Part shown: positions 14,282-25,305 of the stretch, piece after piece
Position numbering within the stretch: position 1 is the stretch's first letter
Layout: the number at the start of each line of letters is the position of its first letter
Assembly: GCA_963680875.1 (NCBI GenBank)
Contig: OY804579.1
Span: 79,473,095-79,537,094, forward strand
Direction: 5' to 3'
Length of the DNA stretch: 64,000 nucleotides
From: Bathymodiolus brooksi
Taxonomy: Eukaryota > Mollusca > Bivalvia > Mytilida > Modiolidae
The notes under the pieces: model-generated
The model's input: the letters and a program-made list of their open reading frames with translations, nothing else
The model's database searches: none
Told to the model about the DNA's origin: nothing
Position numbers and translations under genes: made by a program

Positions 14282-15238
14282 CTAATCAAAACATTGGAAA
14301 TGACCTTCATCAGATACACTCCTAATTAAAACATTGAAATAGCCTTCATCAGATACACTCCTAATCAAAACATTGAAATAGCCTTCATCAGATACACTCC
14401 TAATCAAAACATTGAAATAGCCTTCATCAGATACACTCCTAATCAAAACATTGAAATAGCCTTCATCAGATACACTCCTAATCAAAACATTGAAATAGCC
14501 TTCATCAGATACACTCCTAATCAAAAAATTGAAATAGCCTTCATCAGATACACTCCTAATCAAAAGATTGAAATAGCCTTCATCAGATACACTCCTAATC
14601 AAAACATTGGAAATGACCTTCATCAGATACACTCCTAATCAAAACATTGAAATAGCCTTCATCAGATACACTCCTAATCAATAGATTGAAATAGCCTTCA
14701 TCAGATACGCTCCTAATCAAAACATTGAAATAGCCTTCATCAGATACACTCCTAATCAAAACATTGAAATAGCCTTCATCAGATACACTCCTAATCAAAA
14801 GATTGAAATAGCCTTCATCAGATACACTCCTAATCAAAACATTGAAACAGCCTTCATCAGATACACTCCTAATCAAAACATTGGAAATGACCTTCATCAG
14901 ATACACTCCTAATTAAAACATTGAAATAGCCTTCATCAGATACACTCCTAATCAAAAAATTGGAAATGACCTTCATCAGATACACTCCTAATCAAAACAT
15001 TGGAAATGACCTTCATCAGATACACTCCTAATCAAAAGATTGGAAATGACCTTCATCAGATACATTCCTAATCAATAGATTGAAATAGCCTTCATCAGAT
15101 ACACTCCTAATCAAAAGATTGAAATAGCCTTCATCAGATACACTCCTAATCAAAACATTGAAATAGCCTTCATCAGATACACTCCTAATCAAAACATTGA
15201 AATAGCCTTCATCAGATACACTCCTAATCAAAACATTG
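14282..15238 (+). repeat. 982-bp higher-order repeat, copy 2 at array end
   Basis: Second copy of the 982-bp block, ending at the array edge, where it passes into R1 flanking sequence. One visible difference from copy 1 is a unit near 14566 that carries AAAAGATTG where copy 1 has AAAACATTG. The duplication is very young. Confidence 0.86.
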
Positions 15239-15275
15239 GAAAGCCAAATAATTTAAAGGCATTTGGGGGTAAGTA
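15239..15275 (+). mobile_element. R1 element, right flank of the 39/40-bp satellite
   Basis: Directly after the last unit the sequence (AAGCCAAATAATTTAAA) matches the continuation of an unexpanded R1 copy at 35152-35170 (AAGTCAAATAATTTAAA). Together with the left flank this brackets the satellite inside a single R1 copy. The R1 match fades beyond about 15275. Confidence 0.65.
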
Positions 15276-15727
15276 AATTTCTGTTTAGAACCAGAACCAT
15301 GGTAATGCGGTCATTATACTATATACATATCATAGAAAAGTAAAGCAACTTCTGATGCCATTGTCAAGGTCATTGGTCCCATTAGATGACATAATAGTAA
15401 CTAAAAATACATCTCAATTTAATCTGTCGGAAAGAACACTAAAGTCAACAGTGTTTATATTTGCATTGTCCTCCCATTTGTCTCTTAAATCGTATTTCTT
15501 TAAGAAGGCACTATATCTTCACTAATGATTGTCAACATTCCCACAGATAAGGGGCGTGTCTTAGATATTACTACACCTCAGAGAGATCAATCAACAAAAG
15601 TAGTAGCTGTTTTGGGATTAGTGTTCGAATTATGGGACGACTGCGTTCGATTGAGTACGTTGCACTTGTATATCATCCGAAAGAATAAAATTTAGGGTCA
15701 ATATAAATGCTATATGAAGATTTATGG
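15276..15727. other. No gene or repeat recognised
   Basis: Unique-looking sequence. Short frames only, no splice-flanked exon noticed. Confidence 0.45.
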
Positions 15728-15870
15728 ATGAATACAGCCACTCTCAACACTTTTATATCGAGGCATAGGAAACGGAAATACCCAGAGATAACCACCGATC
15801 TGACACAAGCTCAGTAATGACAAACGTTAGCATGTACAGTTATAGGCCCTCCGCGGGTGCGAGTCGAACC
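15728..15870 (-). mobile_element. Decayed SINE-B-related copy
   Basis: On the minus strand a B-box-like GGTTCGACTCGC is followed by diverged body sequence, the motif read on the plus strand as AGATAACCACCGATCTG, and a tail resembling the SINE-B 3' end (plus strand CCACTCTCAACACTTTTATA). The head is closest to the variant at 36770-36930. A 62-codon frame over it is not a gene. Confidence 0.5.
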
Positions 15871-16566
15871 GATTCCAAAGATAGATACACAAATCGTCTA
15901 CAATACGGAACTACCGCCTTTAAGGATGCTTTGTTTTCCTCTTACCTGACTTATCATTGGATTTTTGACGAATGTTACACGAGGGGTGCTACTAACGGTT
16001 CGTGAGCTGCTCACCCTTCAAGAGCATCTAAGTTAATGTTCGAATTTTTGTGGGGCTCTTGTTGCTTAAACTTTAATTTTCTGTGAAATGTTTTAAAGAA
16101 TCATGGTTTGTTTTTTGTTATCCTTTTTCATTTGGTCATTGTATTGTCTGGTTAAACCTTATGGTATCTTCAAATTGTTTCTTGTGTTACTGGGTTAATA
16201 GTCAGACACTCAAGCAAAACCTCATTGATGACTTTATGACTTATATATTATTGGGTAACGTCTGGTGAACAGTATTTAATCTGTATTCATGACAGGGACA
16301 GAATTAGAAACCACAAGTCATTCATGTAAAGGACTGCGGCACCAGAATGACTTATTGCATTCAACAAACAGGAATCACTCATTTACCGGTACATCCGTTC
16401 ATAAGTCTGAGTTGTGGAATTAATTCGTCCTGCAGATGTATCGAATGCCTCTTTAGAGGGTGTTGTACCTCGCTTAAGAGAAACGAAGTCCCCTGAGCTA
16501 TTTCATGTCTGAACCGGAATTGGTCGTAAAATCGACCAGAGTATCTGTCACCTATCAGATCGAACC
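15871..16566. other. No gene recognised
   Basis: Mixed composition. 16420-16566 is more GC-rich than its surroundings, but no frame stays open long enough to support a coding call. Confidence 0.4.
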
Positions 16567-18281
16567 GACGTTACGCGCGATGTTGGTGACACTTGACGTT
16601 ACACATAATTAACGTAGAAAAGAACGTTTCGCGTCTTCTTTTTAATTTTTTTTCTTCCTTATTTGTATTTGCATAACTTGGGTTTGGTCAGGGTGGAGGT
16701 GGTGGTGGGGGTGTTTTGACGTATTGTTCTTCATTTCGGAATTTCACTTTTTGTTTTTATTGATTTTTATTTTATTTTCCCATGCTTGTCTATATATGTG
16801 TAATTGGTGTTTTTCCTTTACGGTGTTTGTTTCAATGTTTGTTTGTTTGCTTATTTGTTTTGTTGTTTTATTTCGTTTTTATTCTCTTTTTGTATTTATT
16901 TATTGTTTATGTTATGTGACTGTACTTTATCAATTTTCTTTGAAAGTATATGTTGCTCTAAAATGAGATTATCATATTCTGTTTGTTTATTGATTCATTG
17001 TATACGTTCTATTCTTGAAAATTGATCGTAATATCGTATGTATAATCCAGTGAAATTATAATTAGAATAATTCAGTTCACATTTTTAATTTTCATATAAA
17101 TCAATTATATTTCGAGATTTGTTTTAACTATTATATAATTATAGTTTCTACAATGCACACATTCTTTTTTGCAATGCTTGTTCAAAAATGACACACACAA
17201 AAATCAAGGTCATGAATTCATTTTTAATTAGGGTCGCTCGAGTAAGCGGAAACACATTATTTTTTTCAGGTTTGGTATATTTTTGTATTTTGTTTTCGCT
17301 CTTTTGCTTGTTGTTTTTCAAGTTTTGATTTCGTTTGTTTGTTTTTTGCTTCGCTTTTTTTGTTGTTTATTTATTTTCATTTTAATAGAAAACTTTGAAA
17401 AATATAGCAAGATTGTATGTAGCGCGACGTTATTTTGTCGTCGATAAGATAAAACGTTTACTGGACAAATTGGTTGAACTTCTACAATATTACGTAGAAA
17501 TCGTAATTCTCATCCGAAATCAAGTTTGTTAAGTTCATTCTTTTCCACTGAAAATGCACATTTTTGCTATTTGGACTTAGCACGAAAATTATGAGCGAAA
17601 AATATAGTTTCGAATGTGTAAAGTTTTATAGTTCGTGATTTTTTTTACGTCAAGTTGCAACTGGACATTTTGTTGACCTTACTCCTTTAGGAATATTTTT
17701 TAACTTTCTTTAAAAAAATCATTTTTGAAAAGATGTTTTCGTTTTTTAAGATAATCTCATTTGATATTTATACTTTTTTGTGAAAGTTTTGTAAAACATA
17801 GCTCTAAAACATAGCTGTAAAACATAGCTGAAATAAAGCTTGGTTTTGCCATGCAGATGTTTTTCCTTCAGCGTTACATTCTTTTCTTTCCATGAACTTA
17901 CCGATTTTTTTCCTTCAAGCATTGCTTTAATCAGAAATCGTTAATGAGGTCATAGAGTACGCTGACTCTGCTTCCGGTCCCACAAAAAAATGGTCCGAAA
18001 AACGTATTTTTAGGTTTTTACCGAGAAGAATGTAAAAGACATACGGATATTTTGTAGCGCGTTACATGAGAAAATTGTGCGTTAACGACGTTTTCTTCCA
18101 ATAAATTCGTTTTCAAAAGCAAAAATAAACCTACTATTATAATAAAACAATTATTCGTATAATTCCCTATACAAGCATGTATCGGAAATCAAAATCCATC
18201 AATCTAAAACAAAATCTACATTCGTTTTACTTATTTCATGTTCTATTTAGTCAAAGTATCACCAATAGCGCGCGTAACGTC
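16567..18281. mobile_element. Old TIR element, about 1.7 kb, non-coding
   Basis: 16567-16600 and the reverse complement of 18248-18281 form an imperfect inverted repeat of about 34 bp. Both arms begin GACGTTACGCGCG and then carry TTGGTGA and ACTT(T)GAC, with about 28 matching positions. The interior is T-rich with no transposase-like ORF; frames at 16724-17025 are hydrophobic translations of T-runs. A non-autonomous or gutted DNA transposon is the simplest reading. No clear target duplication was found. Confidence 0.5.
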
Positions 18282-18917
18282 ACCGTGGTCATGTGTCATT
18301 AATATGTTGCTTATCTGAGCGGCCTTCCTGTCATTTCCAAAATGCCCGTATGGCCACTCAGTTTCTGTCTCATGGGGGTGACATTATGATGCAAACTTAT
18401 TTTGCACTTCTTTATCTGTCCTTCTTCGGTTAACGGATTCTGATTACACCTTAGGTATTTTCAAACTCTTCTTAAGTGTTCCATTTAAAAAAAATGTACC
18501 ATTAAGTAAGAGTATTACCAGTGTAAAATCAAAGAATAAAATCGATATTTCAAGTCAAGCAGTGTTAAACCTAGAAGACAGTTAAATGTTAAATGTTAAA
18601 TCTGATACCCTAATGAATGCAAAACCAAAAAACGACATGGTTCTTATTTAACTATTAAAAGCAGACGTTTAACAGTTAACATTTAATCATTGAAAATGCT
18701 AATTTGTGTACTTTAATACTTCAGTCTGACAAATAGGTCTGGTGCATCAGAAACAGACAGAATGTTTTAAAGTTGATATGCAGTGGTTCAGGTAAGTACA
18801 ATATTGATGACTGGATAGAAAAGAGATCAAATTAAATTGCATGTTAAACGAAAAGCAAGAATAAAGCAGACAAATGACCATACGTCCCCAATATCGAGAT
18901 GGTAGCCGTACGCTATG
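18282..18917. other. No gene or repeat recognised
   Basis: AT-rich unique sequence with a short repetition of AATGTTAAATGTTAAAT near 18584. No coding signal. Confidence 0.4.
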
Positions 18918-19183
18918 GTTTATGAGCTATGGTGGTTAACGCCATATTCAACAATATTTCAGCTTTATGGTGGCGGTCAGTTTTATTGGTGGAGAAAACA
19001 GGAGCATCATAAGAAAACCACCGACCTGCCACAAATCACTGTCAAACTTTATCTCATAATGTTGTTTCGAGTACACCTCCCTTCAGTGGGATTCGAACTC
19101 ACAACATTAGTTGTGATAGGCACTGATTGCATAAGTAGTTGTTAATCCAACTACCATGCAATCACGACCACGACGACCCCGTA
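18918..19183 (-). mobile_element. SINE-B copy, near full length
   Basis: On the minus strand it carries a tRNA-like head (ATGGTAGTTGGATTAACAAC), a B-box-like GTGAGTTCGAATCCC, the body motif seen on the plus strand as AAAACCACCGACCTG, and the conserved 3' part (plus strand AACAATATTTCAGCTTTATG). It shares these blocks in the same order with the copies at 37050, 49709, 52538, 54362, 57391 and 61832. Confidence 0.75.
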
Positions 19184-19895
19184 GCCGTATACGCTAAAAC
19201 CATATAACTAACTAACTTACTAATTCAAATATGAAACATAATGGAAAACACGCTATCGTGCCATCACCATAAACCTGATTAACATTATTATTTTAATCTT
19301 AATTCTATCAGTGCAACTTTTATAATAGTATTTGTATGTGAGGCTGCAAGCAACACATAATTGACGTTGTGTTTACATCGTTAATAGTAATTTCATATTC
19401 TGAGTAGACTACTGCATAAACAATGAGAATGGAAGCTTTGTTTAATATCAACATTCAATTTTGCTTTAGCAAGAGAAAGAGAGATAGTGTTCAATAGCAA
19501 TAAATAAGATTTATTTGAAAAACATAAATATAAATCATATATCTACATCACAGATAACAAAAGCACGCAGTGATGATCATAGTAAGCACAACTTTTAGGA
19601 AAATTAAAAAATATATTACTATCATATTGTAATCATTTTTCAAACAGCTAGAACTCTATTATCAAAAAGCCTTCTACAATTATATTAGTTTGTATAAAGG
19701 AGGAACAAATATTTGCGTACTGCTTTTCATCAAAAGAACAGAACAGCGTGTCACCCACAATGATAAATATGTAGGAAGTAATAACTTGAACTAGTCAATT
19801 AACAAATCAGATCATTAATGGAAAATAAAGGCACACACAACATGGCCATGGTATGACTATAAATCTCTGTGTGTAAATATGAACAGCCATTGATG
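19184..19895. other. No gene recognised
   Basis: AT-rich unique sequence between SINE-B and two R1 fragments. No coding signal. Confidence 0.4.
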
Positions 19896-20125
19896 GTTTA
19901 TTAATGAAAACCTAGATATCTAATTAGGTGTGTACGACGTGTTTATGAAATACTCTTCATCAGCTACGATCAGTCAAAACATTGCAAAGTCTAATAATAA
20001 ACCGTTATCGCTCCCAACAAATTAAGTTGTAAGAAGAAATAAAAATGTAGATAGCTAATATAAAGCTCGTGACACGTTTCTGTAATAATAACCTTCATCA
20101 TGTACGATCAATGTAGAAGTAGGTT
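19896..20125 (+). mobile_element. Two R1 fragments in direct order
   Basis: The R1 core appears twice: at about 19940-19992 (ACTCTTCATCAGCTACGATC, then GTCAAAACATTGCAAAG) and at about 20070-20112 (ACACGTTTCTGTAATAATAA, then CCTTCATCATGTACGATCA). Both are preceded by the R1 upstream block (AGATATCTAATTAGG and AGATAGCTAATATAA). They are about 130 bp apart, so R1 may itself carry internal repeats. Confidence 0.6.
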
Positions 20126-20195
20126 ATGTGTACGGAAAGGTTCAGAACCTATGAAATGTTTGACGAAAACAAAGGTGTAATCAGAACCTTAAATC

Positions 20196-23100
20196 AAAAG
20201 ACAGACAATACAATGGCCATATAAAAAGACAGACAATACAATGGCCTTATAAAAAGACAGACAATACAATGGCCATATAAAAAGACAGACAATACAATGG
20301 CCATATAAAAAGACAGACAATACAATGGCCATATAAAAAGACAGACAATACAATGGCCATATAAAAAGATAGACAATACAATGGCCATATAAAAAGACAG
20401 ACAATACAATGGCCATATAAAAAGACAGACAATACAATGGCCAAATAAAAAGACAGAAAATACAATGGCCATATAAAAAGACAGACAATACAATGGCCAT
20501 ATAAAAAGACAGACAATACAATGGCCATATAAAAAGACAGACAATACAATGGCCATATAAAAAGATAGACAATACAATGGCCATATAAAAAGACAGACAA
20601 TACAATGGCCATATAAAAAGACAGAAAATACAATGGCCATATAAAAAGACAGAAAATACAATGGCCATATAAAAAGACAGAAAATACAATGGCCATATAC
20701 AAAGACAGACAATACAATGACCATATAAAAAGACAGACAATACAATGACCATATAAAAAGACAGACAATACAATGGCCATATAAAAAGACAGACAATACA
20801 ATGGCCATATAAAAAGACAGACAATACAATGGCCATATAAAAAGATAGACAATACAATGGCCATATAAAAAGACAGACAATACAATGGCCATATAAAAAG
20901 ACAGACAATACAATGGCCATATAAAAAGACAGACAATACAATGGCCATATAAAAAGACAGACAATACAATGACCATATAAAAAGACAGACAATACAATGA
21001 CCATATAAAAAGACAGACAATACAATGGCCATATAAAAAGACAGACAATACAATGGCCATATAAAAAGACAGACAATACAATGGCCTTATAAAAAGATAG
21101 GCAATACAATGGCCATATAAAAAGACAGACAATACAATGGCCATATAAAAAGACAGACAATACAATGGCCATATAAAAAGACAGACAATGCAATGGCCAT
21201 ATAAAAAGACAGACACCAGTTAATAATGGCCATATAAAAAGACAGACAATACAATGGCCATATAAAAAGATAGACAATACAATGGCAATATAAAAAGACA
21301 GACAATACAATGGCCATATAAAAAGACAGAAAATACAATGGCCATATAAAAAGACAGAAAATACAATGGCCATATAAAAAGACAGACAATACAATGACCA
21401 TATAAAAAGACAGACAATACAATGGCCATATAAAAAGACAGACAATACAATGACCATATAAAAAGACAGACGACAATACAATGGCCATATAAAAAGACAG
21501 ACAATACAATGACCATATAAAAAGACAGACAATACAATGGCCAAATAAAAAGACAGACAATACAATGGCTATATAAAAAGATAGACAATACAATGGCTAT
21601 ATAAAAAGACAGACAATACAATGGCTATATAAAAAGAGAGACAATGCAATGGCCATATAAAAAGACAGACAATACAATGGCCATATAAAAAGACAGACAA
21701 TACAATGACCATATAAAAAGACAGACAATACAATGGCCATATAGAAAGACAGACAATGCAATGGCCATATAAAAAAACAGACAATACAATGGCCATATAA
21801 AAAGACAGACAATACAATGGCTATATATAAAGACATACAAAACAATGGCCATATAAAAAGACAGACAATACAATGGCTATATATAAAGACATACAAAACA
21901 ATGGCCATATAAAAAGACAGACAATACAATGACCATATAAAAAGACAGACAATACAATGGCCAAATAAAAAGACAGACAATACAATGGCTATATAAAAAG
22001 ATAGACAATACAATGGCTATATAAAAAGACAGACAATACAATGGCCATATAAAAAGACAGACAATACAATGGCCATATAAAAAGACAGACAATACAATGA
22101 CCATATAAAAAGACAGACAATACAATGGCCATATAAAAAGACAGACAATGCAATGGCCATATAAAAAGACAGACAATACAATGGCCATATAAAAAGACAG
22201 ACAATACAATGGCTATATAAAAAGACAGACAATACAATGGCCATATAAAAAGACAGACAATACAATGGTTATATAAAAAGACAGACAATACAATGGCCAT
22301 ATAAAAAGACAGACAATACAATGGCTATATAAAAAGACAGACAATACAATGGCCATATAAAAAGACAGACAATACAATGGCTATATAAAAAGACAGACAA
22401 TACAATGGCCATATAAAAAGACAGACAATGCAATGGCCATATAAAAAGACAGACAATACAATGGCCATATAAAAAGACAGACAATACAATGACCATATAA
22501 AAAGACAGACAATACAATGGCCATATAAAAAGACAGACAATGCAATGGCCATATAAAAAGACAGACAATACAATGGCCATATAAAAAGACAGACAATACA
22601 ATGGCTATATATAAAGACATACAAAACAATGGCTATATAAAAAGACAGACAATACAATGGCTATATAAAAAGACAGACAATACAATGGCCATATAAAAAG
22701 ACAGACAATACAATGGCTATATAAAAAGACAGACAATACAATGGCTATATAAAAAGACAGACAATACAATGGCTATATAAAAAGACAGACAATACAATGA
22801 CCATATAAAAAGACAGACAATACAATGACCATATAAAAATACAGACAATACAATGGCCATATAAAAAGACAGACAATACAATGGCCATATAAAAAGACAG
22901 ACAATACAATGGCTATATAAAAAGACAGACAATACAATGGCTATATAAAAAGACAGACAATACAATGGCTATATAAAAAGACAGACAATACAATGGCTAT
23001 ATAAAAAGACAGACAATACAATGACCATATAAAAAGACAGACAATGCAATGACCATATAAAAAGACAGACAATACAATGACCATATAAAAATACAGACAA

Positions 23101-23290
23101 TACAATGGCCATATAAAAAGACAGACAATACAATGGCCATATAAAAATACAGACAATACAATGACCATATAAAAATACAGACAATACAATGGCTATATAA
23201 AAAGACAGACAATGCAATGACCATATAAAAAGACAGACAATACAATGGCCATATAAAAATACAGACAATACAATGGCCATATAAAAAGAC
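20196..23290 (-). repeat. 28-bp satellite array, about 110 units, in R3 3' region
   Basis: Tandem repeats of 28 bp, read on the plus strand as AAAAAGACAGACAATACAAT then GGCCATAT, with common variants GACCATAT, GGCTATAT and GGCCTTAT. Small irregularities occur near 21206-21226 and 21468. The unit matches the start of the R3 block elsewhere (ACAGACAATACAATGACC at 41600, similar at 32772 and 35352). The right flank continues into R3 3' sequence and then the decayed R3 ORF. All three minus-strand frames lack stop codons within the unit, giving an apparent 458-codon ORF (20189-21565) and shorter ones. These are treated as artefacts. Confidence 0.95.
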
Positions 23291-23700
23291 AAATAGTCTA
23301 CAAAACATTATGTAGAAAACTAATTAATTGAACTCAGATACTCCGGAATGATTAGCAGTTCCTGACCCACAAGTGGCACTCGTCGTGTTACTCTTGTTGC
23401 AAACCCGGTCATAAGAAATGAATGAGGAAAGAACGCGATTGTGTTAACGACAAACGGAACATATCCGTGGTCATTAGTCACACAGATATTCCGTAGCGGT
23501 AAACCAAGTCATAGTGGTGGCCGTAAAACAGATTCGTCTGTATGGTTTGTTTCAAATGTCAAATTCAACGATATTTTAGGTATATTTTGGGGATGACGTT
23601 ACTTTTAGTGCAGGTTAAGATAGATAAAAGTGCAGCAAAAACCGTACGACATTAACTGGTGCCTTCAAACTAGAGAAGCGATGTTGTGCTCAAATTTCAA
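23291..23700 (-). mobile_element. R3 retroelement, 3' region with decayed ORF end
   Basis: Minus-strand element. From about 23545 down to 23446 a frame reads FYGHHYDLVYRYGISV, a stop, then LMTTDMFRLS. This matches the C-terminal motif of an RT-encoding retroelement family I recall from mussels and other invertebrates (possibly Penelope-like), and aligns with 35578-35670. The stop shows the copy is dead. Downstream on the minus strand the sequence (plus strand CACTCGTCGTGTTACTCTTG) recurs at 32938 and 35511, and then runs into the 28-bp array. Confidence 0.7.
23446..23545 (-). pseudogene. R3 reverse-transcriptase ORF, C-terminal remnant
   Basis: About 33 codons of the protein end are legible, with one in-frame stop replacing the expected SQ pair between GISV and the MTTDMFRLS block. 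The catalytic RT motifs lie upstream and are not visible here. Placement in the Penelope-like group is from memory; family membership itself is supported by the parallel copy at 35578-35795. Confidence 0.6.
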
Positions 23701-24029
23701 CAATTTACATAACTCAGACTAGAAGTAATGACACAGAAATATTGATGTTTAAAGCTAATATCTAATAAACTATTTCACATTATGCTAAAGCACTCTATTC
23801 GACAATGTATTAACCAGAGAACGAGCTTATCTAAAATAAATTGTCACTAAATTCATTTGTGGATAGGGAATTACTAATGTCATTTAATAATGTGACACAA
23901 TATTGCAGAATGAGTTTTCAATTTGGATTGCACGTTTATATAACAAATACTTCACCAGAAATACAATAACTTAGAAAATGATGAAAACTATACGTATAGT
24001 ATGCCACAATTGTGTAGTTTTAATAATGT
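23701..24029. other. No gene recognised
   Basis: AT-rich sequence with no coding signal or recognised repeat. Confidence 0.4.
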
Positions 24030-24310
24030 TGTCTTTATGTTCTGAGTTCCATGTTGTCATGTCCATTACGATTTCCGCATAAAAACAATGTTCGGTTCGT
24101 CTTTATCTCCAGTTGTTTGTCGGGGGACTTGTGTTTTATTTACGTTATTTGTGTTTGTTTGCGCATAGTGTTGTCCAACACATATTATGTTGTGTTTTTG
24201 CTTTGTTTTTCTTCGTCTTGTGCACCCTATGTTGCAAGTTTCTCTGGATTGTCCATTATTGATTGCGCCTTCGGTATTCTCTAACGTTTATTAAACGAAT
24301 CGCCCCATTA
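24030..24310 (+). repeat. Dispersed repeat R4, copy 1
   Basis: 24200-24295 is closely similar to 25665-25760 (shared pieces CTTCGTCTTGTG, ACCCTATGTTGC, GGTATTCTCTAACGTTTATT). It is T-rich and has no intact ORF; a 77-codon frame here is not convincing. Probably a fragment of a retroelement end. Confidence 0.55.
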
Positions 24311-24389
24311 CTAATGTAATGTCATGTCTTGAAGGTCATCCACTCCAGCCAGTCTTACAAGAAACATGTTTTTGTCTTGATATCTAAGC

Positions 24390-24649
24390 CATTTCGTCGT
24401 GTCAATCTTATAATGATACATGTCCATTTTTTTTTACAATATGACTTATGGGTATCAGTGACTTTAATTGTCAATGGTGTATCTCCCTATAACAGCCATA
24501 TAACGAAATATACTGGTTTAAGACAATTTGAGAAGTGTTATAATGTTATATCTCCAATGTTTTTATTCAACTGTCCAAACTTTGACCTCTGATATCTCCA
24601 TTTCAACAAAAATGGACATGTATCATTATAAGATTGACACGACGAAATG
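24390..24649. repeat. Long hairpin: 42-bp perfect inverted repeat
   Basis: 24390-24431 and the reverse complement of 24608-24649 agree at every position (arms begin CATTTCGTCGTGTCAATC). They are separated by about 176 bp of AT-rich sequence. The inner part has no recognised gene. It may be a foldback element or the ends of a small MITE. A transcript would form a 42-bp stem. Confidence 0.8.
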
Positions 24650-25123
24650 TTGTCTGGTGGTGTATTGACGGAATAAGTATTATCACTAGGATGTCTTTCT
24701 TTAGCTCTCAATTAATTTATCCAAGGGCAATTTTGCACCTGTGAGATCATGTTAAGTGCAGGAAAATTCCAATTAATATTTTTCAATTCCATAATATTTT
24801 CCCAGTTATCGTCCGCGATGGCAGTTGCTTTGTCAACATCTCTTATTTTATATTATGACAAGTAATTATTGCTTATATATCTGTAGAATCTGGGATTTAA
24901 TAGAAGAAACACAATATAACATTATGACGTTATTGGAGTCTGAAAATCTGTTCATGTCAAAAAGATAATATCTGCTAAGTAAATAATAGTTTATGATTAA
25001 AAACATAACATTGTATAGCAATTACTGATACTTTTGGCTTATACATTTGTATAAATTTGACTGTGATCCATAATCTAGTAAAGAAATGTAAACTTACTGA
25101 ATGTTTGATTTCTGGTTATAGTT
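24650..25123. other. No gene recognised
   Basis: AT-rich sequence without coding signal or recognised repeat. Confidence 0.4.
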
Positions 25124-25305
25124 GTGTTGTTTAACGACACTTTCAACAATATTTCAGTTTTATCGTTATGGTGTTTAACGACACTTTCGATAATAGTTCA
25201 GTTATATCGTGGCGGATTCGAACTGACAACTTATGTGGTGATAGGGACTGATTGCGCAGGGAGTTGTAAATCCCACTACCATACGATCACGACCACGCGG
25301 CCACC
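25124..25305 (-). mobile_element. SINE-B copy, internally deleted, tail duplicated
   Basis: Minus-strand copy. The tRNA-like head (25245-25300 on the plus strand) joins directly to the conserved 3' part, so the central ACCACCGACC body is missing. The 3' part (GTTTAACGACACTTTC) occurs twice, at 25130 and 25171. The B-box region reads CAGTTCGAATCC on the minus strand. Confidence 0.65.

Larger units (their letters stand above)
1429..15238 (+). repeat. 39/40-bp satellite array, about 350 units
   Basis: Uninterrupted tandem array of about 13.8 kb. Every unit contains CTTCATCAGATACACTCCTA. Two interspersed unit types differ at their start: a 39-bp form (TGAAATAGCC) and a 40-bp form (TGGAAATGACC). 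A second common variant is AAAACATTG versus AAAAGATTG. Because 39 is a multiple of three and 40 is not, frames stay open over runs of 39-bp units and break at 40-bp units. This produces many ORFs of 60-130 codons on both strands, which are not genes. Longer duplications are superimposed and listed separately. Flanking sequence on both sides belongs to dispersed element R1. Confidence 0.97.

Noticed and set aside
1655..15231. Dozens of ORFs of 60-130 codons with 13-residue repeats on both strands
   Set aside because: They arise from a 39-bp unit with no stop in some frames and break at every 40-bp unit. Both strands are open equally, there is no non-repetitive start or end, and the unit traces to a non-coding dispersed element.
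16724..17025. Hydrophobic plus-strand ORFs of 73-80 codons
   Set aside because: T-rich low-complexity DNA in two overlapping frames, with no motif or splice context.
20189..23308. Long hydrophobic minus-strand ORFs up to 458 codons
   Set aside because: The 28-bp unit has no stop in three frames, so length is set by array size. No unique coding sequence flanks it and the array lies in a retroelement 3' region.
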